From contig NZ_CP014845.1 of assembly GCF_001598055.1 (NCBI RefSeq), positions 2,170,001 through 2,234,000 on the forward strand: DNA of 64,000 bases, given 5' to 3'. The position numbers and the translations under genes were made by a program. Every line of letters starts with the position of its first letter. Within the stretch, counting starts at the first letter, position 1. This DNA is from Cupriavidus nantongensis (lineage in GTDB: Bacteria > Pseudomonadota > Gammaproteobacteria > Burkholderiales > Burkholderiaceae). Of the stretch, positions 8,968-16,352 are shown piece by piece. The notes below the pieces were generated by a model. That model was not told the origin of the DNA, made no database searches, and worked only from the letters and a program-made list of their open reading frames with translations.

Positions 8968-9468
8968 ATGTTCTCTACCAGCGATCTTTCCGACGAGCAT
9001 CCCGACACCACGTTTGTCTGCCAGCTGCAGTTCCGCAGCTTCGGCCTGCGCGAGCAGTTTTCAGGACCATGCGCGACCCTGCGCGTGCAGGAGGACCATC
9101 GGCCCGTGCTGCGCCAGCTATCCGCGCCCGGCGCCGGGCGCGTGCTGGTGGTCGACGTGGGCGGCTCGCTGCGCATTGGCGTCTTTGGCGACCGGCTCGC
9201 CGCGCTGGCTTCAGCCAACGGATGGGCCGGCCTGGTGATCCACGGCGTGATCCGCGACAGCAAGGCCGTCAACGGCATCGATATCGGCGTCAAGGCGCTG
9301 GGCACCACGGCGCTGCGCAATGCGGCCGAACAGCCCGGCGCCGCCGACGACATCCCGCTGAACTTCGGCAACGTGACGTTCCGGCCGGGCGACTGGGTCT
9401 ATTGCGACGCGGACGCCGTGCTGATCAGCCCGCAGCCGATCCGCGCGGGCGGGCCGCAGGACTACTGA
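8968..9468 (+). CDS. RraA-type aldolase (HMG/CHA aldolase-like)
   Basis: 166 residues, the usual RraA length. The GGSLRIGVFGD segment is followed by GVIRD such that Asp75, twenty intervening residues, then Arg96-Asp97 form the D-X20-R-D motif of class II pyruvate aldolases (4-hydroxy-4-methyl-2-oxoglutarate/4-carboxy-4-hydroxy-2-oxoadipate aldolases). Those enzymes release pyruvate and oxaloacetate at the end of protocatechuate 4,5-cleavage and gallate pathways, whereas RraA itself inhibits RNase E. The catabolic neighbourhood favours the aldolase role. The VOC gene follows after 14 bases. Confidence 0.85.
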   Translation: MFSTSDLSDEHPDTTFVCQLQFRSFGLREQFSGPCATLRVQEDHRPVLRQLSAPGAGRVLVVDVGGSLRIGVFGDRLAALASANGWAGLVIHGVIRDSKAVNGIDIGVKALGTTALRNAAEQPGAADDIPLNFGNVTFRPGDWVYCDADAVLISPQPIRAGGPQDY

Positions 9469-9482
9469 TCGTGGAGACGCCA

Positions 9483-10064
9483 ATGTCCGTGCCCAATCAA
9501 CATGAGCCGCCGTTGCCCGGCATCGGCGTGCCGGTACACGGCCTGCACCACTTCGCCTGGCGCTGCCGCGATGCCGAGGAGACGCGCCACTTCTATGAAG
9601 ACTTGCTGGGCTTGCCGCTGATCCACATGGTCCGCGCCGATGTGGTGCCCAGCACCGGCGAACGCTGCCCGTATGCGCATCTGTTCTTCGAGATGCAGGA
9701 CGGCGGCTGCATCGCCTTCTTCGACCTGGGCGACGACCAGGCGGCGCTGCCTTCGCCGAACACCCCGCCGTGGGTCAACCATCTGGCGCTGCGCGTCGCC
9801 TCGCGTGAAGACCTGCTGCAGGCCTGCCACCGGCTGCGCGCCGCCGGCGTCGAAGTGCTGGGCGTGACCGACCATCATTTCCTTGAGTCGATCTACTTCT
9901 TCGACCCCAACGGCATACGGCTCGAGCTGACCACGCCAGCCGGCGACCCCGACTACGCCCGCGCAGCGCGCGCGAGCGCCCATCGCCAATGCGCGGAATG
10001 GGTCGCGGAGAAGGCCAGGGCGCGGCAGCAGCGCCAGGCGGCGCAAGGGCCCGGATCCCGCTGA
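9483..10064 (+). CDS. VOC-family dioxygenase/glyoxalase-like protein
   Basis: 193 residues. Two beta-alpha-beta-beta-beta modules of the vicinal oxygen chelate fold are visible. Likely metal ligands are His23 (GLHHFAWRCRD), His100 (PPWVNHLALRV) and Glu148 (DPNGIRLEL). The C-terminus is a charged helical tail (WVAEKARARQQRQ). The ATG at 9483 follows GGAG at a spacing of 6. VOC proteins include type I extradiol dioxygenases, glyoxalases and isomerases; a ring-cleavage or thiol-transfer role would suit the adjoining aldolase and FAH genes. The exact reaction cannot be read from sequence. Confidence 0.88.
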   Translation: MSVPNQHEPPLPGIGVPVHGLHHFAWRCRDAEETRHFYEDLLGLPLIHMVRADVVPSTGERCPYAHLFFEMQDGGCIAFFDLGDDQAALPSPNTPPWVNHLALRVASREDLLQACHRLRAAGVEVLGVTDHHFLESIYFFDPNGIRLELTTPAGDPDYARAARASAHRQCAEWVAEKARARQQRQAAQGPGSR

Positions 10065-10219
10065 ACACACCACGCCGCTAGTCACCCGCCGGCCGGCAGT
10101 GGCGCCCATTGACGATGGGCGCCTGTCTGCGGCCGCGACTGCCAATGCTTGCACGGCTTGCGCAGACATCCGCACGCAGGCGTCCCCCTTCCCATTCAGA
10201 ACCACACACGAGATGCGCA

Positions 10220-11401
10220 ATGCCTGACCTCTCACGCAAATACGAGTTCGACCGGCTGCCGGTCATCATCCAGTTCCAGGAGCCGGCCGGCATGGCCGAG
10301 ACCTACGGCTTTGCCGGCAGCCAGGGCTATACCTTCCTGGAAGGGCAGCGGCTGGTGCCGCGCGGCGCCCGGTCCAGCGTGGTCTACCTGTTCATGCACC
10401 CGTCGTCCACGCTGCAGCTGATGCCGATGCCGGCCGCGCTGGCGCAAGCGGGCATGCATGTGCTGTGCGCCGGCAGCCGCTACGCCAGGAACGATACCGC
10501 GCTGATCATGGAAAAGGTGGCGTTCGACCTTGGCGCCTATATCCGCCATGCGCGCGAGGTGCTCGGCTATCAGAAGGTGGTGCTGGTGGGCTGGTCGGGC
10601 GGAGGCGCGCTGTCGCTGTTCTACCAGGCCCAGGCAGAGCAGCCAACGATTACGCACACGCCCGCCGGCGATCCGTACGACCTGACGCAGGCGCGCCTGA
10701 TGCCGGCCGATGCGCTGATCTTCGTCGCCGCCCACCTGAGCCGGCCCGAGACCCTGACCGAGTGGCTGGACCCGTCCGTCACCGACGAACTCGATCCCGA
10801 CCGGCGCGAACTGGAATTCGATATCTACGACCCGCGCTGTCCGCATCAGCCGGCGTACACCACGGAATTCATCGCACGCTTCCGCCAGGCACAACGCGCA
10901 CGCAACCGCCGCATCAGCGACTGGGCCATCGACATGCTGGCCCGGCTGAAACGCAACGGCACGGAACTGGAGCGCGGCTTCGTCGTGCATCGCACCATGT
11001 GCGATGTGCGCTGGCGCGATACCAGCATCGACCCGAACGGGCGCAAGGCGGACTGGTGCTATCTGGGCGATCCGCGCGTGGTCAACTCGGGACCGGTGGG
11101 CCTGGCGCGTTATTCGACCCTGCGCAGCTGGCTCTCGCAATGGTCGTATGACCATTCCAACATCAAGGGCCCGGTGAATGCGGCGCGCATACGGCATACG
11201 CCGGTGCTGCAGATCGAGAACGGCGCCGACGACGCGGTGCCCGCCACGCACAACCCGCAGGTGTTCGAGGCACTGGCAACCGCCGACAAGGAATTCGTGC
11301 GCATCGAAGGCGCCACGCATTACTACCTCGAGCAGCCCGAGCAAATGCGGCAGTGCCTTGAGATCGTGGCAGGGTGGTCCGGGCGCAAGGTTGGCGCATA
11401 A
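10220..11401 (+). CDS. Alpha/beta hydrolase
   Basis: 393 residues from the ATG at 10220. The nucleophile elbow is GWSGGG within VVLVGWSGGGALSLFYQ. The likely acid is the Asp in ENGADDAVPA and the histidine is in EGATHYYLEQPEQ near the C-terminus. A large insertion between the nucleophile and the acid (cap region, DPYDLTQARL onward) distinguishes it from small esterases. No signal peptide. It closes the plus-strand catabolic set, separated by 155 bases from the VOC gene, and ends just before a strong bidirectional terminator. An ester, amide or C-C hydrolase role is possible. Confidence 0.85.
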   Translation: MPDLSRKYEFDRLPVIIQFQEPAGMAETYGFAGSQGYTFLEGQRLVPRGARSSVVYLFMHPSSTLQLMPMPAALAQAGMHVLCAGSRYARNDTALIMEKVAFDLGAYIRHAREVLGYQKVVLVGWSGGGALSLFYQAQAEQPTITHTPAGDPYDLTQARLMPADALIFVAAHLSRPETLTEWLDPSVTDELDPDRRELEFDIYDPRCPHQPAYTTEFIARFRQAQRARNRRISDWAIDMLARLKRNGTELERGFVVHRTMCDVRWRDTSIDPNGRKADWCYLGDPRVVNSGPVGLARYSTLRSWLSQWSYDHSNIKGPVNAARIRHTPVLQIENGADDAVPATHNPQVFEALATADKEFVRIEGATHYYLEQPEQMRQCLEIVAGWSGRKVGA

Positions 11402-11414
11402 CCCAGCAAAGCGG

Positions 11415-11443
11415 CAAAGCGGCGGCACCTGGCCGCCGCTTTG
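11415..11443. terminator. Bidirectional intrinsic terminator
   Basis: Perfect 12-base arms CAAAGCGGCGGC (11415-11426) and GCCGCCGCTTTG (11432-11443) around a 5-base loop, followed on the plus strand by CGTTTT. It lies between the convergent alpha/beta hydrolase (ends 11401) and intradiol dioxygenase (ends 11469), so it can stop both transcripts. Confidence 0.75.
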
Positions 11444-11468
11444 CGTTTTCGGCGCAAGCCAGCAAGGA

Positions 11469-12389
11469 TCACGGCAGCGGCGGCTTGGGCAGGCGCGTCT
11501 CGCCCGGCTCCAGCTTCAGCTCGACATCCAGGCGGAAGCCGCCGTTGCCATCCGGCTCGAAATCGCGCAGCAGGGAACCCACGGCGCCAAACGCTGCATC
11601 GCTGAAGGCATACGGGTCCAGCGCATCGAAGATCTGCGTGGTCAGCACCTTGTGCCCCGGCGCGATGGCGATGAAGTGCAGGTGCGCCGGGCGCATGTGG
11701 TCGCGGTTCTGCAGCTTCAGCAGTTCGCCGCAGGGGCCGTCGATCGGCACGCCATAGCCCGACGGCCGCACGCTGTCGAACCAGAAGCGCCCTTCGGCGT
11801 CGGTCTCGAACACGGCACGCAGGTTCATGTCTTCCTGGTGCTCGTCCTGGTTCTCGTACAGGCCGCTCGGCGCGGCCTGCCAGGTCTCGATGCGCGCGCC
11901 GGCGATGGGCGTGCCGTCGATCGACACCACACGGCCGCGCACCGTCAGCGGGTCGCCGGTAGTGTCAGGGGTGGCGATATGCGCGCCGTTGGGCCGCACC
12001 GGCTGGTTGGCGCGCCAGAACGGGCCGATCAGCGCGGGCTCGGTGCCGCCGGCGGCCAGCACGGCCTTGGCATCCATCAGCAGCACCAGCGTGGCGAGCC
12101 CAAGGATATCCGCGAGCAGGATGCCCTCGTGCTTCTTCGGTCCGGTAGCCTGGCCGATGCGGACCATGAAGTCCAGGCCGGCGTGGAGTTCTTCATAAGT
12201 CAGCTGCACCTCCGACGCGAACGCATGCGCATGCCGGATCAGCGCATCGAGAATGGTGCGGGTACGCGCGTCGGCAGTGCCGGCATTGGCCTTGAGCACG
12301 GCTTCCAGCAGCGCCTCGGGGGTGGCGGGAATCGATTGGGAAGCCGCAGCGGAAGCGGCGCTTGCGCGGGCTACGGAAGCAGAAGTCAT
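11469..12389 (-). CDS. Intradiol ring-cleavage dioxygenase, hydroxyquinol 1,2-dioxygenase-like
   Basis: 306 residues from the ATG at 12389, preceded by AGGAG. The N-terminal helical dimerisation domain (LTYEELHAGLDFMVRIGQ, KKHEGILLADILG) precedes the catalytic barrel. Iron(III) ligands are the Tyr in SGLYENQDEH, the Tyr in PSGYGVPIDGP and the two His of RPAHLHF, the classic Tyr-Tyr-His-His set. The GYGVPIDGPCG segment resembles hydroxyquinol 1,2-dioxygenases more than catechol enzymes. The expected reaction is intradiol cleavage of hydroxyquinol or catechol to a muconate or maleylacetate. It lies after a cupin gene on the same strand; no maleylacetate reductase is present in the window. Confidence 0.92.
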   Translation of the reverse strand: MTSASVARASAASAAASQSIPATPEALLEAVLKANAGTADARTRTILDALIRHAHAFASEVQLTYEELHAGLDFMVRIGQATGPKKHEGILLADILGLATLVLLMDAKAVLAAGGTEPALIGPFWRANQPVRPNGAHIATPDTTGDPLTVRGRVVSIDGTPIAGARIETWQAAPSGLYENQDEHQEDMNLRAVFETDAEGRFWFDSVRPSGYGVPIDGPCGELLKLQNRDHMRPAHLHFIAIAPGHKVLTTQIFDALDPYAFSDAAFGAVGSLLRDFEPDGNGGFRLDVELKLEPGETRLPKPPLP

Positions 12390-12515
12390 GGTGTGGTCAG
12401 CTCCTGAGGGAAGTGGGGATGGAATCTGGCGCGGAGCGGGGCGTCGATGTGACGCCCCGCTGCATGCCGCAGGCGCCTGCTCGTTGACCACGCGTCCGGG
12501 TCGCCGCGGACGTCG

Positions 12516-13070
12516 TCAGCCTTCGGAGCGCGGCTGCGCCGGGTCCGACCCGCTTTCCTTGATGTAGCCGTCGTCGCCGTAGACCAGGCCGGTGGACTCG
12601 GCTGCCTTGACCACGTCCGGATGCCAGGCGATGCGGCCGCATTCTTCGTCGGTGCCGCCCACCACAGAGTAGACCACCAGCGCGTGGTCGTTGGGGTTGC
12701 GGAACCCGCGCATCACGCCGATCGGGCACGAGATCACATCCCACTGGTTCAGCATCAGCGAATACTGGCCCTTCTCGCCCCAGATCACTTCCATCTGGCC
12801 GTTCAGCGGGCAGAACACTTCCTCGGTCTTGTGCGCATGCAGGCTGGCGCCCTGCCCGACCGGGATTTCGATGAAGGTCACGCCAAAGCGGTGATTGCCC
12901 GGGATCGCCGGCTCGACGCCTTTGTTCTCGAGCACGCCGCGATTCATGATCTTGTAGATGTTCTTCTTCATCCCGGGCAGGCGGCTTTCGATAAAGGTCT
13001 CGCCGTAAGGCTTGACCTTGCCCCAGCGCGCGATGCGGGTGGCTTCCATTTCCTGTGGGGTCGGATCCAT
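12516..13070 (-). CDS. Cupin-domain protein next to intradiol dioxygenase
   Basis: 184 residues from the ATG at 13070 (GAGGAG upstream; an earlier in-frame start at 13088 is less likely). The cupin core is FGVTFIEIPVGQGASLHAHKTEEVFCPLNG (metal-type histidines HAHK and a Glu), followed by LMLNQWDVISCPIGVMRGFRN. It is cotranscribed with the dioxygenase 126 bases downstream. Possible roles are a small metal-dependent dioxygenase or isomerase, or a substrate-binding protein; family membership does not decide this. Confidence 0.85.
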   Translation of the reverse strand: MDPTPQEMEATRIARWGKVKPYGETFIESRLPGMKKNIYKIMNRGVLENKGVEPAIPGNHRFGVTFIEIPVGQGASLHAHKTEEVFCPLNGQMEVIWGEKGQYSLMLNQWDVISCPIGVMRGFRNPNDHALVVYSVVGGTDEECGRIAWHPDVVKAAESTGLVYGDDGYIKESGSDPAQPRSEG

Positions 13071-13360
13071 ATTGCTCCTCGGTGTCATGAAGTTGGGAAA
13101 ACGAGAGGCGTTCGCCTCTGTTCGTGCAACTTTATGAACCGCTCACAGGCAAGTCCAACATCATTTTTCGCCGGGCGCCATAACAATCCGGTATCGGGTT
13201 TTGCGCCGGGCCGCTGCCTGCGCCGGGTCGGAATTCCGGCCTTTCAACGGGCCATGCTTGCCGCCAAAGCCCGCACCGCGCGTCGTTGCTTTCACCACGA
13301 CGCCCAAACCTTGCGCCTTGACGCCGCACCCGCGGGATGGGCATCATTCGGTCTTTTCTT

Positions 13361-13381
13361 AAATACGAATTATTCGCATTT
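13361..13381. promoter_or_regulatory. Fur-box-like palindrome upstream of the TonB receptor
   Basis: A near-perfect 21-base palindrome with arms AAATACGAAT and ATTCGCATTT, 47 bases before the receptor start codon in a markedly AT-rich stretch of the 357-base divergent gap (13071-13427). It matches the pattern of Fur operators seen in betaproteobacteria (AATGCGAAT/ATTCGCATT). It predicts iron-repressed expression of the receptor. The rest of the gap shows no gene. Confidence 0.65.
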
Positions 13382-13427
13382 GTATTTACATTCATATACA
13401 GGCCTGCCTGTCTTCCTGCTGTTCCCT

Positions 13428-15590
13428 ATGAGCTGCCAAGTCCTTCGCGCCGCGCGTGCGCGCGCACGCCAACCCCGCCATTTCGCCGTGCTGGCGCAAC
13501 TTGCCGTGCTCGCCGGCTTTCCGTCGACGGCCGCGCTGGCGCAGCAAGCGGCGGCGCCGGCCGATGCGGCGTCGCTGCCGGCGGTGACCGTGAGCGCGTC
13601 GGCAGTGGACGACTCCGGCCTGCAGCTTGAGAAAAAGGCCAGCACCGGCGCACTGGGTTCGCGCACGCAGCTGGACACGCCCTACTCCACCACCATCGTC
13701 ACCGGCGAAGACCTGGCCGAGCGCCAGGTGGCCAAGCTCGGCGACGTGTTCACCATGGACGCGTCGGTCAGCGACAACGGCAACGGCTACAACAGCTGGT
13801 CCAGCTACCTGAGCGTGCGCGGCCTGCAGATCGACTGGCAGAACGGCTTCAAGATCAACGGGCTGCCGTTCATCGCCTACGGCATCACGCTGCCGTACGA
13901 GCACATGGAGCAGGTGGAGCTGCTCAAAGGGCTGCCGGGCTTCATGTACGGCTTCGCCACGCCGGGCGGCATAGTCAACTACGTCACCAAGAAGCCGACC
14001 GACACCTTCACCGCGTCGTTCGAGCTGGGCTACCGCGCCGCCAATGTCTGGAGCGAGCACATCGACGTGGGCGGCCGCGCCGGCCCGGACAATATGTTCG
14101 GCTACCGCCTGAACGCGACGCATGAGGAAGGCACGCCCTACAACGCGCGCAACATCCGGCGCGACAGCGTGTCGCTGGGCCTGGACGCGCGCCTGACCAA
14201 AGACCTGACCTGGACCTTCGATTCGATCTACCAGGACCGCCGCGCCACCGGCCAGATGCCGTCGTTCAGCCTGTGGAGCTATGGCGATACGGCGCTGCCG
14301 GGCGCGGTGTCCGGGCGCATCCTCAACTTCGCCGGCGCCGACCAGCACCTGAACACCAACCTGCAGCTGTACAGCACCGGCCTGCGCTACCAGATCAATC
14401 CGGACTGGGCGGTCAGCACCAGCTACAGCTTCACCAAGGTCAACCGCAGCCGCAATGAAAGCACCTACAACCTGCTGAACCAGGCCGGCGACTACACCGA
14501 CCAGCGCTACGACACCGCGCAGAACCAGCAGGTGGGGCAATGGCAGGCGATGCTGGAGGGCAAGTTCCGCACCGGCCCGTTCGGGCATCAATTGGTGGCC
14601 GGCCTGTCGTGGCAGAAGCAGATCGACCGCTATGACAACAACGGCTTCGGCGCGGTCATCGGCACCGGCAATATCTTCGCGCCCAACACCAATACGTATT
14701 ACAGCTCGACCGCCTTCAACAAGGTGCGCAACAGCGACATCACGCAGAAGTCGGTGTTCGCCAGCGATACCGTGCAGCTGAGCGAGCGCTGGTCGGTGCT
14801 GGCCGGCCTGCGCGTGACCAACTTCGAGCAGAACGGCTATGTGCCGGTCACCTCCAGCTACAGCAAGAACGGCGTGGTCACGCCGACGCTGGCGTTGATG
14901 TTCAAGCCGGTGCCCACGGCCACGGTCTATGCCAGCTATGTCGAGGCGCTGGAGCCGGGCTCGATCGTGCCGGACGGCTACACCAACGCGCGCCAGCTGC
15001 TGAGCCCAATCCGAAGCAAGCAGTATGAAATCGGCGTCAAGGCCGACCAGGCCAAGTGGAGCGCAACCGCGGCCGCCTTCCGCATCGAGCGCGGCGCCGA
15101 GTACGACAGCATCAGCGGCGGCGTGCCGACGCGCCGGCAGGATGGCACCTCGATCTACCAGGGGCTGGAACTGGCGGGGGTGTATCGCCTGGGCTCGCAA
15201 TGGGAATTCGGCGCCAGCGCGATGTATCTCGATTCGTACTACGACAACGGCGTGGCCAACAGCGGCAACCGCGTGGCCGGGGCGCCCGGCTTTATCATGG
15301 CCGGACGTGTCAGCTACCGCGTGCCGTTCGTGCCGGGACTGCGTGTTGGCGTCGATGGGAAATACACCGGCAGCACCAAGCTCAATGCCGGCAATACGCT
15401 CGACGCCGGCGGTTACACGGTGTTCAACCTCGGCGCCAGCTACAGCACGCGGGTTGCGGGCAAGGACCTGACGCTGCGGGCTGCGCTAAACAACGTGACC
15501 AACAAGCGGTACTGGGGCTTCCAGTACGAGAACTACATCCAGCCGGCGGATCCGCGCAGCATCAGTTTGACGGCGAAGATCGCGTATTGA
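13428..15590 (+). CDS. TonB-dependent siderophore-type receptor
   Basis: 720 residues from the ATG at 13428. A long, arginine-rich signal region ends ALAQ (about residue 37). The plug domain follows: LDTPYSTTIVTGEDLAERQV, then YLSVRGLQ and EQVELLKGLPGFMYG, and PGGIVNYVTKKP, as in the TonB-siderophore receptor subfamily. A 22-strand-type barrel continues to FGFQYENY and the terminal SISLTAKIAY, ending in an aromatic residue. It probably imports a ferric siderophore or similar chelate using TonB energy. No biosynthesis or ABC genes are nearby. A Fur-like box precedes it and an intrinsic terminator follows. Confidence 0.93.
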   Translation: MSCQVLRAARARARQPRHFAVLAQLAVLAGFPSTAALAQQAAAPADAASLPAVTVSASAVDDSGLQLEKKASTGALGSRTQLDTPYSTTIVTGEDLAERQVAKLGDVFTMDASVSDNGNGYNSWSSYLSVRGLQIDWQNGFKINGLPFIAYGITLPYEHMEQVELLKGLPGFMYGFATPGGIVNYVTKKPTDTFTASFELGYRAANVWSEHIDVGGRAGPDNMFGYRLNATHEEGTPYNARNIRRDSVSLGLDARLTKDLTWTFDSIYQDRRATGQMPSFSLWSYGDTALPGAVSGRILNFAGADQHLNTNLQLYSTGLRYQINPDWAVSTSYSFTKVNRSRNESTYNLLNQAGDYTDQRYDTAQNQQVGQWQAMLEGKFRTGPFGHQLVAGLSWQKQIDRYDNNGFGAVIGTGNIFAPNTNTYYSSTAFNKVRNSDITQKSVFASDTVQLSERWSVLAGLRVTNFEQNGYVPVTSSYSKNGVVTPTLALMFKPVPTATVYASYVEALEPGSIVPDGYTNARQLLSPIRSKQYEIGVKADQAKWSATAAAFRIERGAEYDSISGGVPTRRQDGTSIYQGLELAGVYRLGSQWEFGASAMYLDSYYDNGVANSGNRVAGAPGFIMAGRVSYRVPFVPGLRVGVDGKYTGSTKLNAGNTLDAGGYTVFNLGASYSTRVAGKDLTLRAALNNVTNKRYWGFQYENYIQPADPRSISLTAKIAY

Positions 15591-15616
15591 AGTTTTGCCG
15601 GATGCGCGCAACAGGA

Positions 15617-15640
15617 CCCGCTCTTCGGAGCGGGTTTTTT
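15617..15640 (+). terminator. Intrinsic terminator of the TonB receptor gene
   Basis: CCCGCTC (15617-15623), loop TTCG, GAGCGGG (15628-15634), then six T residues, 27 bases after the receptor stop codon. A textbook rho-independent terminator. Confidence 0.9.
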
Positions 15641-15726
15641 GTTGGTTCATGTTGTGCTTGGGGTGGGGCGGTTGGATGGGTTGTCGTGCTTGGCTGGCGT
15701 GGCTGTTTCGCCGGCGCAGCCGGCGA

Positions 15727-15757
15727 CCTACTTCTTGGCCGAGCGCCAAGAAGTAGG
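15727..15757. repeat. Perfect long hairpin, dispersed-repeat type
   Basis: Arms CCTACTTCTTGGC and GCCAAGAAGTAGG, loop of five bases (CGAGC). No T tract follows on either side, so it is not a simple terminator. It resembles a mobile REP-type palindrome of the kind spread through Cupriavidus-like genomes; that comparison is from memory and would need a genome search. Confidence 0.55.
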
Positions 15758-16075
15758 CAAGAAACGCGTCGCCTGTGCGGCTGGCAATCAATTCCACGGT
15801 GTTGGTGGTTCGGGCGGTGGTGATTTCCGTTTGGGCGTGGTTGCCCGTTCGACCCTGCTACGCCATGTGAGTCAGGGGCAGTGCCTTCGATCACCCACTT
15901 TTGAACGATCCCAACAGGGTGTAGGCAGCCTGCTGCTGGCGCTATCGGTGGGACGCCTTCGGCTGCGCAGCGCGCGCTCCCTATCTCAGGTCTACTGCTC
16001 TGGCACGGAGTGCGTCGCTGCGCTCGCACGCGCTATCGCTGGCGAGCCCAAAGGACTTTTCCCTTCCGCCTGCTT

Positions 16076-16129
16076 GCTCCCCGCCTGCGGGAGAAGGGCC
16101 GGGGGTGAGGGCCGGAGCATCCACGAAGT
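16076..16129 (+). repeat. GC-rich dispersed repeat, copy A
   Basis: Starts GCTCCCCGCCTGCGGGAGAA, includes GGGGGTGAGGGCCGGAG and ends TCCACGAAGT. The same unit occurs in reverse complement at 29016-29074, including the flank TCCACGAAGT. The inner CCCGCCTGCGGG-type palindrome can form a hairpin. It is probably a REP-like element. Confidence 0.6.
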
Positions 16130-16210
16130 CACCCGCATCAAACCCCGCTACTCACAGTCCCCGCTTCCCACCTTCCGGGAAAACGAATGTTGACAATCAC
16201 AAATCCGTGA

Positions 16211-16261
16211 TCTACAACATCGTCTACACACTCAATCAATTTTGTAGACAATTTAGTAGAC
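16211..16261. promoter_or_regulatory. Putative operator: repeated GTCTAC/GTAGAC half-sites before the allantoin genes
   Basis: In an AT-rich 60-base segment ending about 90 bases before the permease start, GTCTACA (16222-16228) is inverted relative to TGTAGAC (16243-16249), with another GTAGAC at 16256-16261 and a partial TCTACA at 16211. Three or four copies of one half-site strongly suggest a regulator binding region. The GntR/FCD protein encoded at 19786-20616, in the same locus, is the obvious candidate; this is inference. Confidence 0.5.
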
Positions 16262-16352
16262 ACACAAACACCCTCCCCCGGGCGCGCCGCACAGAGCCCC
16301 AAAGGGCCGCGCGTCGCCTATCGTCAAGACACACATCTGCCAGGAGACTCAG

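Larger units (their letters stand above)
15641..16221. repeat. Gene-free stretch with dispersed repeat elements
   Basis: About 700 bases lie between the receptor terminator and the NCS1 permease. The stretch holds a perfect hairpin with 13-base arms (CCTACTTCTTGGC at 15727-15739, its complement at 15745-15757) without a T tract, and a GC-rich unit at 16076-16129 that recurs, inverted, near 29 kb. The open frames here have no recognisable domain and atypical composition, so no gene is called. The last part becomes AT-rich and forms the permease promoter region. Confidence 0.6.

Noticed and set aside
12621..13427. In-frame extension upstream of the TonB receptor, overlapping the cupin gene.
   Set aside because: The extension is antisense to the cupin and passes through the Fur-like site; the ATG at 13428 starts a signal peptide and is the sensible start.
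15639..16193. 184-codon open frame in the gap between the TonB receptor and the permease.
   Set aside because: It runs through hairpin repeats and has no homologous motif; composition is that of noncoding repeat DNA.
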